From NCBI RefSeq assembly GCF_015070385.1, contig NZ_JADCSA010000004.1, forward strand, positions 149,446-213,445: a stretch of DNA of 64,000 bases. The letters run 5' to 3'. Origin of the DNA: Nocardioides malaquae (GTDB taxonomy: Bacteria; Actinomycetota; Actinomycetes; Propionibacteriales; Nocardioidaceae). A model generated the notes under the pieces. The model made no database searches. It was given only the letters and a program-made list of their open reading frames with translations, and had not been told where the DNA came from. Each line of letters starts with the position of its first letter. The stretch's first letter is position 1. Shown here one piece after another: positions 26,728 through 35,566 of the stretch. The position numbers and the translations under genes are program-made.

Positions 26728-28460
26728 GCCGGGGCCCACGTCGCGCGCACGGGCAGGACGCCGGCCTCGGCCCGGGCGGCGCACTCGCCGCGCCGGATCT
26801 TGCCGCTGGTCGTCTTCGGCAGCTTGAAGAGCGGCAGGACCAGGACCCGCACGGGGGCGGGCACGGCCTTGGCGACCGCGATGCCCGCGGCCCGGGCCGC
26901 CTTCGCGAGGGTCTCCTCGTCGGCGTCGGGCGCCTCGATGGCGACGGTCACGCCCGTACGCCCTCCCACCTCGCTCTGCCACGCGCCGGCGCGCATGTGG
27001 GCGAAGAGGGGGTGTGCCGCAGTTGCCTCGGCCTCGAGGTCCTGCGGGTAGTAGTTGGTGCCGGCGATGATCACCAGGTCCTTGGTGCGACCGGTGATGA
27101 AGAGGTTGTCCTCGTACAGGAAACCGAGGTCTCCGGTGCGCACGTAGGTCGGACCGTCGGGGTCCGCGCCGACGGGGCGGGCCTCGAAGAGCTCGACCGA
27201 GACCTCCGGGCGCTGCCAGTAGCCCTGACCGTTGCTCGGGGAGTGCACCCAGATCTCGCCGACCCTGCCGTCCTCGAGCGGGCGAAGGGTGTCACGGTCG
27301 ACGACCAAGAGGTGCATGCCGCCGAAGGCGCGACCGTTGCCGACCAGCTCGACCGAGTCGGGCCCCTCCTCGGCCACCGCGACACCTTGGGCGAGGGAGT
27401 CACGTCGGAAGCCCAGCATGGGCGCCTCCTCGCCCGAACCGCCACCGGCCACCGCCAGCGTGCACTCGGCCAGGCCGTAACCCGGACGCATGGTGCCGAG
27501 CGTGAAGCCGACGCCCGAGAAGGTCTCGACGAAGCGACGGATGGTGGCGCCGCTGACCGGCTCCGAGCCGTTGACGGCCAGGCGCCAGCCCGACAGGTCG
27601 AGCCCGGCACGCTCGTCGGCGCCGATGCGGGTCACACACATCTCGTAGGCGAAGTTGGGCGCGGCGGAGAAGACGTCGTCGTAGCGCGAGATCTGCTGCA
27701 GCCACACCAGCGGGTTGCGCACGAACGACCACGGCTGGATCAGCACCGTGTTGGCGCCGGAGACCACCGGCAGCACGAAGCCGGTGCACAGCCCCATGTC
27801 GTGGAACATCGGCAGCCAGGTGACCACTGTGGTCTGCGGGCCGATGCGACCAGCGTCGGCCATCGCGCTCTGGTTGGAGACCAGGTTGCGGTGCGTGATG
27901 ACCACGCCGCGCGCGTCGGCGGTCGAGCCGGAGGTGTACTGCAGCATCGCCACCGTCGACGGGGTGACCTGCTCGGGCTCGAGTCCCGCCCCGTTGGGCT
28001 GCTCCACGCTCACCCAGGGCACGTCAGGCAGGTCGGCGGTCGCCGCCTCGGCGCCCTGCGCGTCGGAGACCAGCACCGCGACGGGGGCGCAGTCGGTGAT
28101 GATCGAGGTGAGACGGGCCAGGCCCTTGCCCTTGCTGCCCTTGCCCTCGAGGGCGGGCACCGGCACGGCGACCATGCCGGCGTACAGGCAGCCCAGGAAG
28201 CCGACCTGGAAGTCGACCCCGCCCAGCAACGGCACGATGACGCGGTCGCCGGCCTCACCGTGCGTACGCAGCGCTGCCGCGACGAGGCGTGCCTTGCGGT
28301 CGAGGTCGGCCATGGTCAGCGTCGCCTCGACGACGCCCTCGGCATCGACCGCGGTGAAGACGGGGCGGTCGGGCTGGCTCGCCAGCCCTCGGGCCACCAG
28401 GGAAACCAGGGTCTCGTGGGTGGTGGTGTCGAGGAGGCTCTCGACGACGGTGTCGGTCAC
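26724..28460 (-). CDS. Fatty-acyl-AMP ligase (FAAL)
   Basis: 578 residues from GTG 28460, overlapping the upstream stop as GTGA. The ANL-superfamily core has the phosphate loop LQYTSGSTADARGVVITH, the A5-type region GYGLAECTLAV and a hinge region GRTKDLVIIAGTNYYPQDLE. The layout around GFRRDSLAQG...VGNGRAFGGMHLLVVD fits the FAAL group, which makes acyl-adenylates and passes them to a carrier protein rather than to CoA. The adjacent ACP (26464-26727) is the expected acceptor. Chain length is not readable. Confidence 0.9.
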   Translation of the reverse strand: MTDTVVESLLDTTTHETLVSLVARGLASQPDRPVFTAVDAEGVVEATLTMADLDRKARLVAAALRTHGEAGDRVIVPLLGGVDFQVGFLGCLYAGMVAVPVPALEGKGSKGKGLARLTSIITDCAPVAVLVSDAQGAEAATADLPDVPWVSVEQPNGAGLEPEQVTPSTVAMLQYTSGSTADARGVVITHRNLVSNQSAMADAGRIGPQTTVVTWLPMFHDMGLCTGFVLPVVSGANTVLIQPWSFVRNPLVWLQQISRYDDVFSAAPNFAYEMCVTRIGADERAGLDLSGWRLAVNGSEPVSGATIRRFVETFSGVGFTLGTMRPGYGLAECTLAVAGGGSGEEAPMLGFRRDSLAQGVAVAEEGPDSVELVGNGRAFGGMHLLVVDRDTLRPLEDGRVGEIWVHSPSNGQGYWQRPEVSVELFEARPVGADPDGPTYVRTGDLGFLYEDNLFITGRTKDLVIIAGTNYYPQDLEAEATAAHPLFAHMRAGAWQSEVGGRTGVTVAIEAPDADEETLAKAARAAGIAVAKAVPAPVRVLVLPLFKLPKTTSGKIRRGECAARAEAGVLPVRATWAPA

Positions 28461-28963
28461 GGGTTCACTCCAGAGGTTCGGTTCTTCAACCACAGCTCGA
28501 AGGCAGCCAGGTCGGGAAGGATGACGTCGGCGCAGGCGAGGAGCGCCAGGTTCTGTCGGTTGGTCGAGATCGCGACCACCTGCTTGCCGGCCCGGTGGGC
28601 GGCGAACATCTCGCAGGCGGTGCCCATGCTGGCCTCCTGGCCCGGGAGCCAGACGACGCAGACGTCGCAGTCGGCGGAGATGTCGACCAGGCGGTGGAAG
28701 ACGTCGACGAGCTGCACGAGCCCGGGTCCGTGCTCGTCGCGGCGCACCTCGACGCGGTCGGTCAGGGCCCGGTGCTCACCGCGGATCACCGCCTCGTCGG
28801 CGGCCAGCCACTCGATCATCAGCATGCCGGGGTCCTGGACGACGGCGTCCGGCTCGTGGCGCCGGATGACCTCGGTGAGGGTGGCCCGGTAGCCCTGGTC
28901 GGCCATCTGGTCACCGGTGCGGTCGCCCTGCATGATGCCGGCGAGGAAGTAGGACGTCATCAT
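28457..28963 (-). CDS. Nucleoside 2-deoxyribosyltransferase-like protein
   Basis: 168 residues; start at ATG 28963 (an adjacent ATG at 28960 is equally possible), with GGAG just upstream. The N-terminus YFLAGIMQGDRTGDQ and the segment DCDVCVVWLPGQEASMGTACEMFAAHRAGKQVVAIS recall the nucleoside 2-deoxyribosyltransferase / nucleotide N-glycosidase fold. In that fold a Glu in an ACEM-type context (here about residue 118) is the nucleophile. Whether it acts on a nucleoside is unproven. It is overlapped at both ends by operon neighbours. Confidence 0.5.
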   Translation of the reverse strand: MMTSYFLAGIMQGDRTGDQMADQGYRATLTEVIRRHEPDAVVQDPGMLMIEWLAADEAVIRGEHRALTDRVEVRRDEHGPGLVQLVDVFHRLVDISADCDVCVVWLPGQEASMGTACEMFAAHRAGKQVVAISTNRQNLALLACADVILPDLAAFELWLKNRTSGVNP

Positions 28964-29802
28964 TCGTCTCCTGCGTGGTAGGCGGGGAGCTCCTGGCCGG
29001 GAGGAGCCACGCTGTCGTAGAGCTCGGCGGCCTCGAGGAGGTGCTCGACGACCTCGGTGGGCTTGTGGTCGACGGCCGCGGCCACCCGCTCGACGATCCG
29101 GTCGAACTCGGTGGAGCCCTCGTGGTGCACCGCGCCCTGGTTGTCCCGGGCGATGAGCCGCCGGTCGGCGAGCGGCAACGCCACCTCGCCCATCTCGTCG
29201 GAGTCGGCCAGCACGGCGCGGATGGAGAGGTTGTTCTGCTCGGGGTGGGTGAGCAGCGGCAGGATCAGCTCTCGCTCGGGCGGGAAGCCGGGCAGCTGCG
29301 AGTCGAGCCTCAGGGCGAAGGCCCGCGACATCACGTTGTGACCCCTGGTGGGGCTGAAACGCGTGTACTCGATGTGCAGGGTCTGCGTCTGCTCGTCCCA
29401 CTCCGCACGCGTACGCCCCGGCGCCGGCGTGCCGTCGGCGCGACGTCGCAGCGGGAAGGCGTCCACGCTCTGGCGCGCCCGGCTCGGGTCACGCCGGTCG
29501 AGCCGGAAGGCGGTGCGGTGCATCAGGTAGGGGTCCACGACCGTGACGTCCTCGTCGCTGACGAACAGCGCGGCCACGTGGCGCCCGTCGACGACGTAGC
29601 GGGCCTCGTGCCCGGTGAGCTCGGCGATCCGGTCACCGGCGTGGGCGGCCTGCCACGGGCACGCGCCACCCCACTCGGGCCCCTGCTCGGTGAGGCCGAT
29701 GAACTGGTGGAACTGCACGGCGCTGTTGTAGGGGAACTCCCGCAACGTCTCGGTCAGGACGTCCTGGACGACCTGGAGGTCGGGCCCGGTGGCGGGGCTC
29801 AT
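28960..29802 (-). CDS. Arylamine N-acetyltransferase-like protein with Cys-His-Asp triad
   Basis: 280 residues from ATG 29802, overlapping the upstream stop as ATGA. FPYNSAVQFHQFIGL then GGACPWQ (Cys48), DGRHVAALF (His75) and VVDPYLMH (Asp90) follow the order of the NAT/transglutaminase-like triad. The His-Asp spacing of 15 is the same as in NAT enzymes. After about residue 110 the sequence diverges from known NATs. A reasonable role is acyl transfer from the acyl-ACP made by the operon's FAAL to an amine; this is inference from context. Confidence 0.6.
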   Translation of the reverse strand: MSPATGPDLQVVQDVLTETLREFPYNSAVQFHQFIGLTEQGPEWGGACPWQAAHAGDRIAELTGHEARYVVDGRHVAALFVSDEDVTVVDPYLMHRTAFRLDRRDPSRARQSVDAFPLRRRADGTPAPGRTRAEWDEQTQTLHIEYTRFSPTRGHNVMSRAFALRLDSQLPGFPPERELILPLLTHPEQNNLSIRAVLADSDEMGEVALPLADRRLIARDNQGAVHHEGSTEFDRIVERVAAAVDHKPTEVVEHLLEAAELYDSVAPPGQELPAYHAGDE

Positions 29803-31181
29803 GCGACCGGCTCCAGGTCAGGAGCGGACCCGGGGACCGTCTCGGCCACCGCAGCGGCCGGCAGCGTCGCGAGGCCGTCGGGCTCGAGGATGTCGAGGTG
29901 CTTGCTCAGCTCGCGCCGGAAGGTGATGAGCTCGAACTGGGTGAGGCTGCGCTGGGTCTTGAGGAATCGAATTCCTCCGGTGATGTCGGTCTTTCCGGAG
30001 CGACGCACCTGGTCGAATGCAGCAATTCTCTCGGGATTCTCGTGCTTGGCCACGATGTAGGCGGCAATCACCTGCGACTGCTGCTCGGCGGTCGGGAAAT
30101 GGCCCCCGGTTCCGTCGGTCATTCCGGAGATGAAGAGATTGTCGTGCGTGGGCGAGAATGCCAGCAGGTAGAACTCCGGCCGACCATTGGTCCAGTCGAG
30201 GTCGGCCGGGTCCATGAAGGGAATGTCGATCGTGAATCCGGTCGCGAAGACCACGGCGTCGAACTCCGCCGAGGTGTCGTCGGCGAAGAGGACCTTCTCA
30301 CCGTCGAAACCGACGATGTTCTTGCGCACGGTGATGCGTCCGTGCGAGCAGTAGTAGGGCAGCAACGAGTTGACGATCGGCGGCGACTCGAGCGGCTTGT
30401 GGTCGGGCTCCGGCAGGCCGTAGCGCGAGGGCGGCCCGACCATGAGACGCAGCATCGCGCGGTAGCCCAGGCGTACGAGCCACAGCGGCAGCGGCATCGA
30501 CTGGCTGGCCTCACCGACCTGGTCGGCCGGCTTGCCCAGCAGGAACTTCGGGAAGAAGTGGTAGCCGCGGCGCATGCTGATGCTCACGTCCTTGCTGACC
30601 TGGGCCAGCTCGACGGCGATGTCGCAGCCCGAGTTGCCCGCGCCCACGACCAGCACCCGCTGGTCGGTGAACTCCTCGGCGCTGTCGTAGTCGCGGCTGT
30701 GCAGGATCCGGCCGCTGAAGGTGCCGGCGACCTCGGGGATCGACGGCGACCAGTTGTGGCCGTTGGCGATCACCACGTCGGAGTGCCACTCGCTCGACCC
30801 GTCGGCGGTGGTCACCTGCCAACCGCCGTCGACCGGCTCGACGGCGGTCACCTCGGAGTTGAACCGGATCAACCCGATCAGGTCGTTGGCGCGGGCGTAG
30901 TCCTCGAGGTAGGCGAGCACCTCGGTGTTGTGCGGATAGACCGGCAGGTCCGACGACATCGGGAAGTCGGAGTAGGCGGTGATCTCGCGTGACGTGATCG
31001 TGTGGGTGTTGCGGTAGACCGAGCTGCGCGGGTTGGACCTGTTCCAGATCCCCCCGAGCTCGGAGTGCGACTCGTGCACGACGCACGGAATGCCTCGTTC
31101 GGTCAGGCACTTGGCGGCGGCCAGGCCCGAGGGCCCGGCTCCGATGACGGCCACAGACGTGGCTCTGCTCCTGGTTGACAC
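29799..31181 (-). CDS. Flavin-containing monooxygenase, first gene of FAAL operon
   Basis: 460 residues from GTG 31181 with GGGGGAAGAA upstream. FAD motif VAVIGAGPSGLAAAKCL, NADPH motif VLVVGAGNSGCDIAVEL and the class B signature region with FATGFTIDIPFMD mark an FMO / Baeyer-Villiger-type flavoprotein. It likely oxygenates a nitrogen or carbonyl on the pathway intermediate. A longer frame to 31592 is open but unnecessary. The leader of this gene contains two strong hairpins (31202-31219 and 31253-31280). Confidence 0.88.
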   Translation of the reverse strand: MSTRSRATSVAVIGAGPSGLAAAKCLTERGIPCVVHESHSELGGIWNRSNPRSSVYRNTHTITSREITAYSDFPMSSDLPVYPHNTEVLAYLEDYARANDLIGLIRFNSEVTAVEPVDGGWQVTTADGSSEWHSDVVIANGHNWSPSIPEVAGTFSGRILHSRDYDSAEEFTDQRVLVVGAGNSGCDIAVELAQVSKDVSISMRRGYHFFPKFLLGKPADQVGEASQSMPLPLWLVRLGYRAMLRLMVGPPSRYGLPEPDHKPLESPPIVNSLLPYYCSHGRITVRKNIVGFDGEKVLFADDTSAEFDAVVFATGFTIDIPFMDPADLDWTNGRPEFYLLAFSPTHDNLFISGMTDGTGGHFPTAEQQSQVIAAYIVAKHENPERIAAFDQVRRSGKTDITGGIRFLKTQRSLTQFELITFRRELSKHLDILEPDGLATLPAAAVAETVPGSAPDLEPVA

Positions 31182-31201
31182 TTCTTCCCCCGTGTTTCGA
31201 C

Positions 31202-31280
31202 GGTCCGACTTGTCGGACCACCCTTTTTCGCTGGCTTCAGGCACACCGAGGAAACCCATTCCAACTCGTTGAAATGGGTT
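31202..31280 (-). promoter_or_regulatory. Structured 5' leader of the FAAL operon
   Basis: Two hairpins lie upstream of the monooxygenase start. GGTCCGAC-TT-GTCGGACC (31202-31219) is perfect and begins 21 bp upstream of the start codon. AACCCATT-c-CAAC-tc-GTTG-a-AATGGGTT (31253-31280) has 12 paired positions around one mismatch. On the plus strand the first is followed by ACCCTTTTT, terminator-like. In the mRNA direction they could control translation or transcript stability; no known riboswitch class is recognised. Confidence 0.5.
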
Positions 31281-31546
31281 CTTCCCCCGTACGACCGTCG
31301 CGCGTTGAATTCGGCAGGTCGCGCCGACTCCCCGCTCTGACATGAGCCAAGTTCTGGGGCCCAACAAGTCGGGAAGCAGCCGCGACGGCGACGCCGACGG
31401 TAGCAATGCGAGACCGCACCACCAAACCACATAGGGGGGGCTGCGGACCGAATACCCACAAGTGGGTGTGGTGGTTCGAAACCAGTCGAAAGAACGCCCT
31501 CTACCCAACTTTCGACAGGTGAATGAATGTTGTTCGAAGTGCTTGG
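31281..31546. other. Non-coding region between PPTase and FAAL operon
   Basis: Gene-free stretch (part of 31182-31546) with visibly more A/T than its surroundings. It holds ACCCACAAGTGGGT (31454-31467), a 6-bp inverted repeat, and GTCGAAAG...CTTTCGAC (31485-31516), an 8-bp inverted repeat just downstream of the PPTase stop that may be its terminator. It probably carries the operon promoter; I could not place -35/-10 boxes with confidence. Confidence 0.5.
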
Positions 31547-32263
31547 TCAGAATGTGACGAGCACCGCCGGAACACGCCCCGCGACCGTGCACACAACCCC
31601 CATATCGGGGTCGGACCGGTCCGTGAGCATGACCTGGGACACGTCACCGACCACGTCACCCGTCACGGCCTCCTCGACCCCGGGCACGACCCACGTTGTC
31701 CCCCCGGGTGCGGTCGGCCAGGTCAAGGACCAGCCGGTCGCCGTCGTCAGGGTGGCCAGCCCGACCTTCACGCAGGCCTCCGCGCGGGTCCACGACAACC
31801 ACTCGGTGGTCGGGTCGTGAGCCGTCGCAGGTGCGGCGTGCCGGGGCGTACGCCCGACCAGTGGCGGAGGGACCCCAGCGACGTGCTCGACGTCCACACC
31901 CACGGGGCCGCGGCCCACGGCAGCGGCGACGACGTCGCGCTTGTGCGACCACGAGAGTCCGAGGTCGGCGCGGCCCACGACGTATGGCCGCCCGTGCGGT
32001 CGCTCGCACCGGCCACACCGCTGGCGTACGTCCGGCGCGCGCAACGCGCCCTCCGTGAGCGGGAGGCCGTCGTGCACGACCAGCAGCAGGCGCGTCAGCG
32101 CCCGGGCCGCCACGAAGGAGCGACGGTCCGCCTCGAAGTGCAGCTGGTCGTGACGGGCCCGGTCCTCGACGCTCAGCAGCTCTTCCGGCGAGGCGAGCTC
32201 GGCGACCCGGGCCAGGACGTCCTCTGTGCGCGCCACGCTGAAGAGGAGGTGCGGGGTCGTCAA
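31547..32263 (-). CDS. Sfp-type 4'-phosphopantetheinyl transferase
   Basis: 238 residues; TTG 32263 is the best start because the longer frame would run about 100 bp into the LRR gene. Motifs are LSWSHKRDVVAAAVG, PVGVDVEH (Mg-binding Asp) and WTRAEACVKVG (W-x-x-EA-x-x-K), the Sfp signature. It transfers phosphopantetheine from CoA to the Ser of carrier proteins. The discrete ACP in the neighbouring operon is the obvious client. It ends 365 bp upstream of the monooxygenase, in the same direction. Confidence 0.9.
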   Translation of the reverse strand: MTTPHLLFSVARTEDVLARVAELASPEELLSVEDRARHDQLHFEADRRSFVAARALTRLLLVVHDGLPLTEGALRAPDVRQRCGRCERPHGRPYVVGRADLGLSWSHKRDVVAAAVGRGPVGVDVEHVAGVPPPLVGRTPRHAAPATAHDPTTEWLSWTRAEACVKVGLATLTTATGWSLTWPTAPGGTTWVVPGVEEAVTGDVVGDVSQVMLTDRSDPDMGVVCTVAGRVPAVLVTF

Positions 32264-32273
32264 CGGATCGGTG

Positions 32274-35200
32274 TCACTCGCACGACCACTGCCAGTTGCC
32301 CGCGACCTCGTCGAGCCAGGTGGCGAGCGCGGCGTCGCCACCGGTGGAGAGGCAGTGCTCACTGCCCAGGTCAATGTTCGTCAGTCCGGGGCTGTTGTCG
32401 TGCAACGGTCGCATCCAGGGCGAGATGTCACCCCTGAGCTCCGTCATGGGGGACAGGTCGAGGATCTCCAGCTTCGTCAGCGCGCCGAACTCCACGGGAA
32501 TCGTGGTGAGCAGCGTCCGCTCCGCCCTGAACGTCCTGAGCTCCGACAGCTGCCCGATCTCCGGCGGCAGGGAGGTGATGGCGTTCCCCGAGATGGTGAG
32601 ATCCGACAGTCCGGTGAGGCGGCCGATCTCGGCGGGCACCGGACCGCTCACGTTGTTGTTGGAGTAGTCCAGCCTGCCCAGCGTGGTCTTCTCCCAGACC
32701 CACGACGGGATGCTCGTCAGCTCGTTGCGCTCCGCGCGGAGGGACCACAGGTGCGGCAACTCCGCGAGCTGCGGCGGCAACGACGTCAGCTTGTTGCTGC
32801 CCACCTCCAGCTCCAGCAACGTCGACACGTTGCCGAGCTCAGCCGGCAGCGCCGTGATGTCGGTGCCCATCACGGTGAGCAACCGCAGCGAACCCAGAGT
32901 GCCGATCTCGGGAGGCAGGGCGGTGATCGGGGTGTCGAAGATCTGGATGCTCCTCAGGGTCCCCAGCCGGGCGACCAGTGCTCCCGGCAGGGAGGTGACG
33001 CCTGTGTCAGAGAGCCCCAACCGGGACAGCGCGGTCAGGTCGCCGATCTCGGGGGCCAGCGTCGTCACCGCCGGACCCTGGAGCTCGACGTCGATGACGC
33101 GTCCACCGCTGCACGTGACCGCCTTCTGGGAGAACACGTCGCCGGGATAGATCCACGTACAGGGGTCCTCGCCTTCCCACGGCAGGGTGGGGTAGGTGTC
33201 ACGGATCGCGAGCATGGCCCGGCAGTCCGCGGCCGTCAGCGTGCTCGCGCCGCACGAGGCCGACCCCGTCTGGGTGACGACCAGGGTCAAGGTCTTCGTC
33301 GCGGTCTTCCCGTTGGCCGCGGTGAACTGGACGGTGAAGGTCGAGGTGCCGGCCGTCGTGGGGGTTCCGGTGAGGCGTCCACCGACGTCCATCGTGAGGC
33401 CCGGAGGCAACGAGCCGGACGTACGCGCCCAGACACCCGAGACGTCGCCCTGGGTCTCCAGGTCTGCCGTGTAGGGGGTGCCCACGACCCCGTCGGGCAG
33501 GGAACTCGTCGTGATCACCGGGACCACGTCAGGATCGAGGTCGGTGCCCGGCGGACACAGGTTGGGGGTCTGGACGTCGAGGAAGACCTCCCAGCTCACG
33601 CTCCCCGCGAGGGAGCCGCCGGTCAGCTTGTCGAGGAGGTCGGAGGTCTGCAGCCCCACCTCGGCGTAGGGGCCGAACCCCAGCACGCACGACGTGCCCG
33701 CCGACGACGACCACGAGGCGGTGAACTCTGCCTTCGCGCCCAGCCCGACGTAGGGCCCGGCCAGGCTGTAGGCGTCGAGCTGGACCTCGGCGCCGACGCC
33801 GGCGAACACCTTGCCCGCCGCGGTCACGGACGTGACCTCGTTCTCGGACGGGGCGCCGGACTGGTAGAGCGTGGGGCTGAGGTCTCCCGAGGCCTTGTTC
33901 TTCACCCCGGCGGCGTCACGGCCCACCCGTTCCTGGACGAGGCTCACCCCGCCTGATCCCTCGACGCCGACCGTGGTGACGAGCGAACCGGACAGGTCGC
34001 CCCAGACCGGGACGATGCCGAGGAACCCCCGGAACGTGCGTGACACCTGGGCCAGGTCGAGCTTCTCGATGGTCTCGGCCTGCGCGGTCGCCGACGCCTC
34101 CACGGAGACGGTGGTCGAGTTGTTCCAGTCGACCCCCGCCCCGGCGCGATAGCTCTTGACCTGCCCACGCCAGTTCGTGCCGACACCCAGCTCGAGGAAA
34201 GGGGCCGCGGCGACGACGCCGCTCACGGTGTAGCCGAGCCCCAGCCCGCTGTCCGAGGACAGGGTGCCGCGCTGCGCCAGGCCCAGGGAGATGGTGGGGG
34301 CGGAGATCTCGATGGTGCCGGTCGCCCGGGCCGTACGATCCAGCCGGCTGCCAGTGGCCGGGGGCGCGGCGCAGTCGGGGTCGTCGGGCTCGACGCCGCG
34401 CAAGGTGGTGCCTTCGGCCACGTCGGACACGGTCGTGGCGATCGAGCACATCGCGATGCCACCCTCGGTCTCCGGCATCCGCTCCACGACGTCGAGGAGC
34501 GTGGCCTCCGACGTCACCGCGCGGAACAGGCCGGAGACGGTGCTCACCGACGTGACGCGGCGCAGTGCGCCGCTCGGGGCGCCGGTCGTCGGCGCGATGC
34601 TGATGACCTCGCCACCGGTCAGGGCTGGGGCGCCGTTAGCCAGGAAGGTGACCACGCCGTTGGTGAGGTCGACGCTGCGGACGCTCTCCTGCTCGGCTTC
34701 GGTCAGGACCACCACGTCGTCGTGGATCTCCACGTCGAAGGCGTCGATCCGCATGCTCCGGGCCTTGGTGTGCTTCTGCTTCGCACCCTTGGCGCGCACG
34801 GCGGTGGCCCTGTACTGGAACGTGCCGATCGTGCTCGCCACGGTGGTGAAGGTGACGCGTCCCTTGCCGTCCTGGACGCCGCGCGCGACCTGGGTCCACG
34901 ACGCTCCCGACGTCGCGGTCGCTCGACCCGAGAGGGTGACCTTGCGACCGGGACGCGCCGGCGTGAAGCGCGCCGTCATCGTGGCCTGCTGGCTCTGCAG
35001 GACCACGCTCGGCACCGTGAGGCGCCCGGACTGGCCGACGACCTTGAACCGCCGCGCGGGCGAGGTGAAGGCCCGCCTCGGCCCGGTTTTCGCGGCCGTG
35101 ATGCGCAGCTTTCCACCGCGCCTGGCCCTGAACGTGGTGCGGAACGTGCCGTTCTTCCTGCTCGCCGTCGTCGAGACGGTCCTCCACCGCTTCTTCGTCC

Positions 35201-35477
35201 TGAGCTGCACCGTGACCCGACGGGCCTTCCCCGCCTTCGGCACCCTGCCGGTGACCTTCACCTTCTCGCCGGCGATGGGCGCTCGACCCCACCGGAAGGC
35301 GCGGGCCTTGCGTGAGGCACGGGCGGGGGTCGTCGCGGCCTCGCCGGGCAGCGACGGCGCGGCGACCTGGGGCGCTGTGCGCGGGGCGTACGCCTCACTC
35401 GTCGCCGCGGGAGTCGCCAGGGCGGCGGGCGTCCCCGACAGCAGGAGCGTCAGGGCGAGGATGATCGAGGCGCGCAT
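32274..35477 (-). CDS. Large secreted leucine-rich-repeat protein
   Basis: 1,067 residues from ATG 35477 with a signal peptide (MRASIILALTLLLSGTPAALA). An N-terminal Lys/Arg-rich region with Ig-like beta repeats (about 60-270) is followed by a large unrecognised domain (270-650) and a putative Ig domain (about 650-735). A plant-type LRR cap with two Cys and DPCTW comes next. About nine LRRs follow (790-1040), of the form LTSLPPQLAELPHLWSLRAERN, and a C-terminal Cys pair closes the array. It is exported, with a probable adhesion or binding role. The gene at 38696-39970 has the same cap and repeat type. Confidence 0.85.
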   Translation of the reverse strand: MRASIILALTLLLSGTPAALATPAATSEAYAPRTAPQVAAPSLPGEAATTPARASRKARAFRWGRAPIAGEKVKVTGRVPKAGKARRVTVQLRTKKRWRTVSTTASRKNGTFRTTFRARRGGKLRITAAKTGPRRAFTSPARRFKVVGQSGRLTVPSVVLQSQQATMTARFTPARPGRKVTLSGRATATSGASWTQVARGVQDGKGRVTFTTVASTIGTFQYRATAVRAKGAKQKHTKARSMRIDAFDVEIHDDVVVLTEAEQESVRSVDLTNGVVTFLANGAPALTGGEVISIAPTTGAPSGALRRVTSVSTVSGLFRAVTSEATLLDVVERMPETEGGIAMCSIATTVSDVAEGTTLRGVEPDDPDCAAPPATGSRLDRTARATGTIEISAPTISLGLAQRGTLSSDSGLGLGYTVSGVVAAAPFLELGVGTNWRGQVKSYRAGAGVDWNNSTTVSVEASATAQAETIEKLDLAQVSRTFRGFLGIVPVWGDLSGSLVTTVGVEGSGGVSLVQERVGRDAAGVKNKASGDLSPTLYQSGAPSENEVTSVTAAGKVFAGVGAEVQLDAYSLAGPYVGLGAKAEFTASWSSSAGTSCVLGFGPYAEVGLQTSDLLDKLTGGSLAGSVSWEVFLDVQTPNLCPPGTDLDPDVVPVITTSSLPDGVVGTPYTADLETQGDVSGVWARTSGSLPPGLTMDVGGRLTGTPTTAGTSTFTVQFTAANGKTATKTLTLVVTQTGSASCGASTLTAADCRAMLAIRDTYPTLPWEGEDPCTWIYPGDVFSQKAVTCSGGRVIDVELQGPAVTTLAPEIGDLTALSRLGLSDTGVTSLPGALVARLGTLRSIQIFDTPITALPPEIGTLGSLRLLTVMGTDITALPAELGNVSTLLELEVGSNKLTSLPPQLAELPHLWSLRAERNELTSIPSWVWEKTTLGRLDYSNNNVSGPVPAEIGRLTGLSDLTISGNAITSLPPEIGQLSELRTFRAERTLLTTIPVEFGALTKLEILDLSPMTELRGDISPWMRPLHDNSPGLTNIDLGSEHCLSTGGDAALATWLDEVAGNWQWSCE

Positions 35478-35566
35478 GAGGGGCAGAGTAGGGGGTCGAT
35501 CCGGTGCTGCCCTGGACGTTCCACGGCCTGGGGGAACCAGAACGGCGCCCGCGGCGTCGGAGAGGC

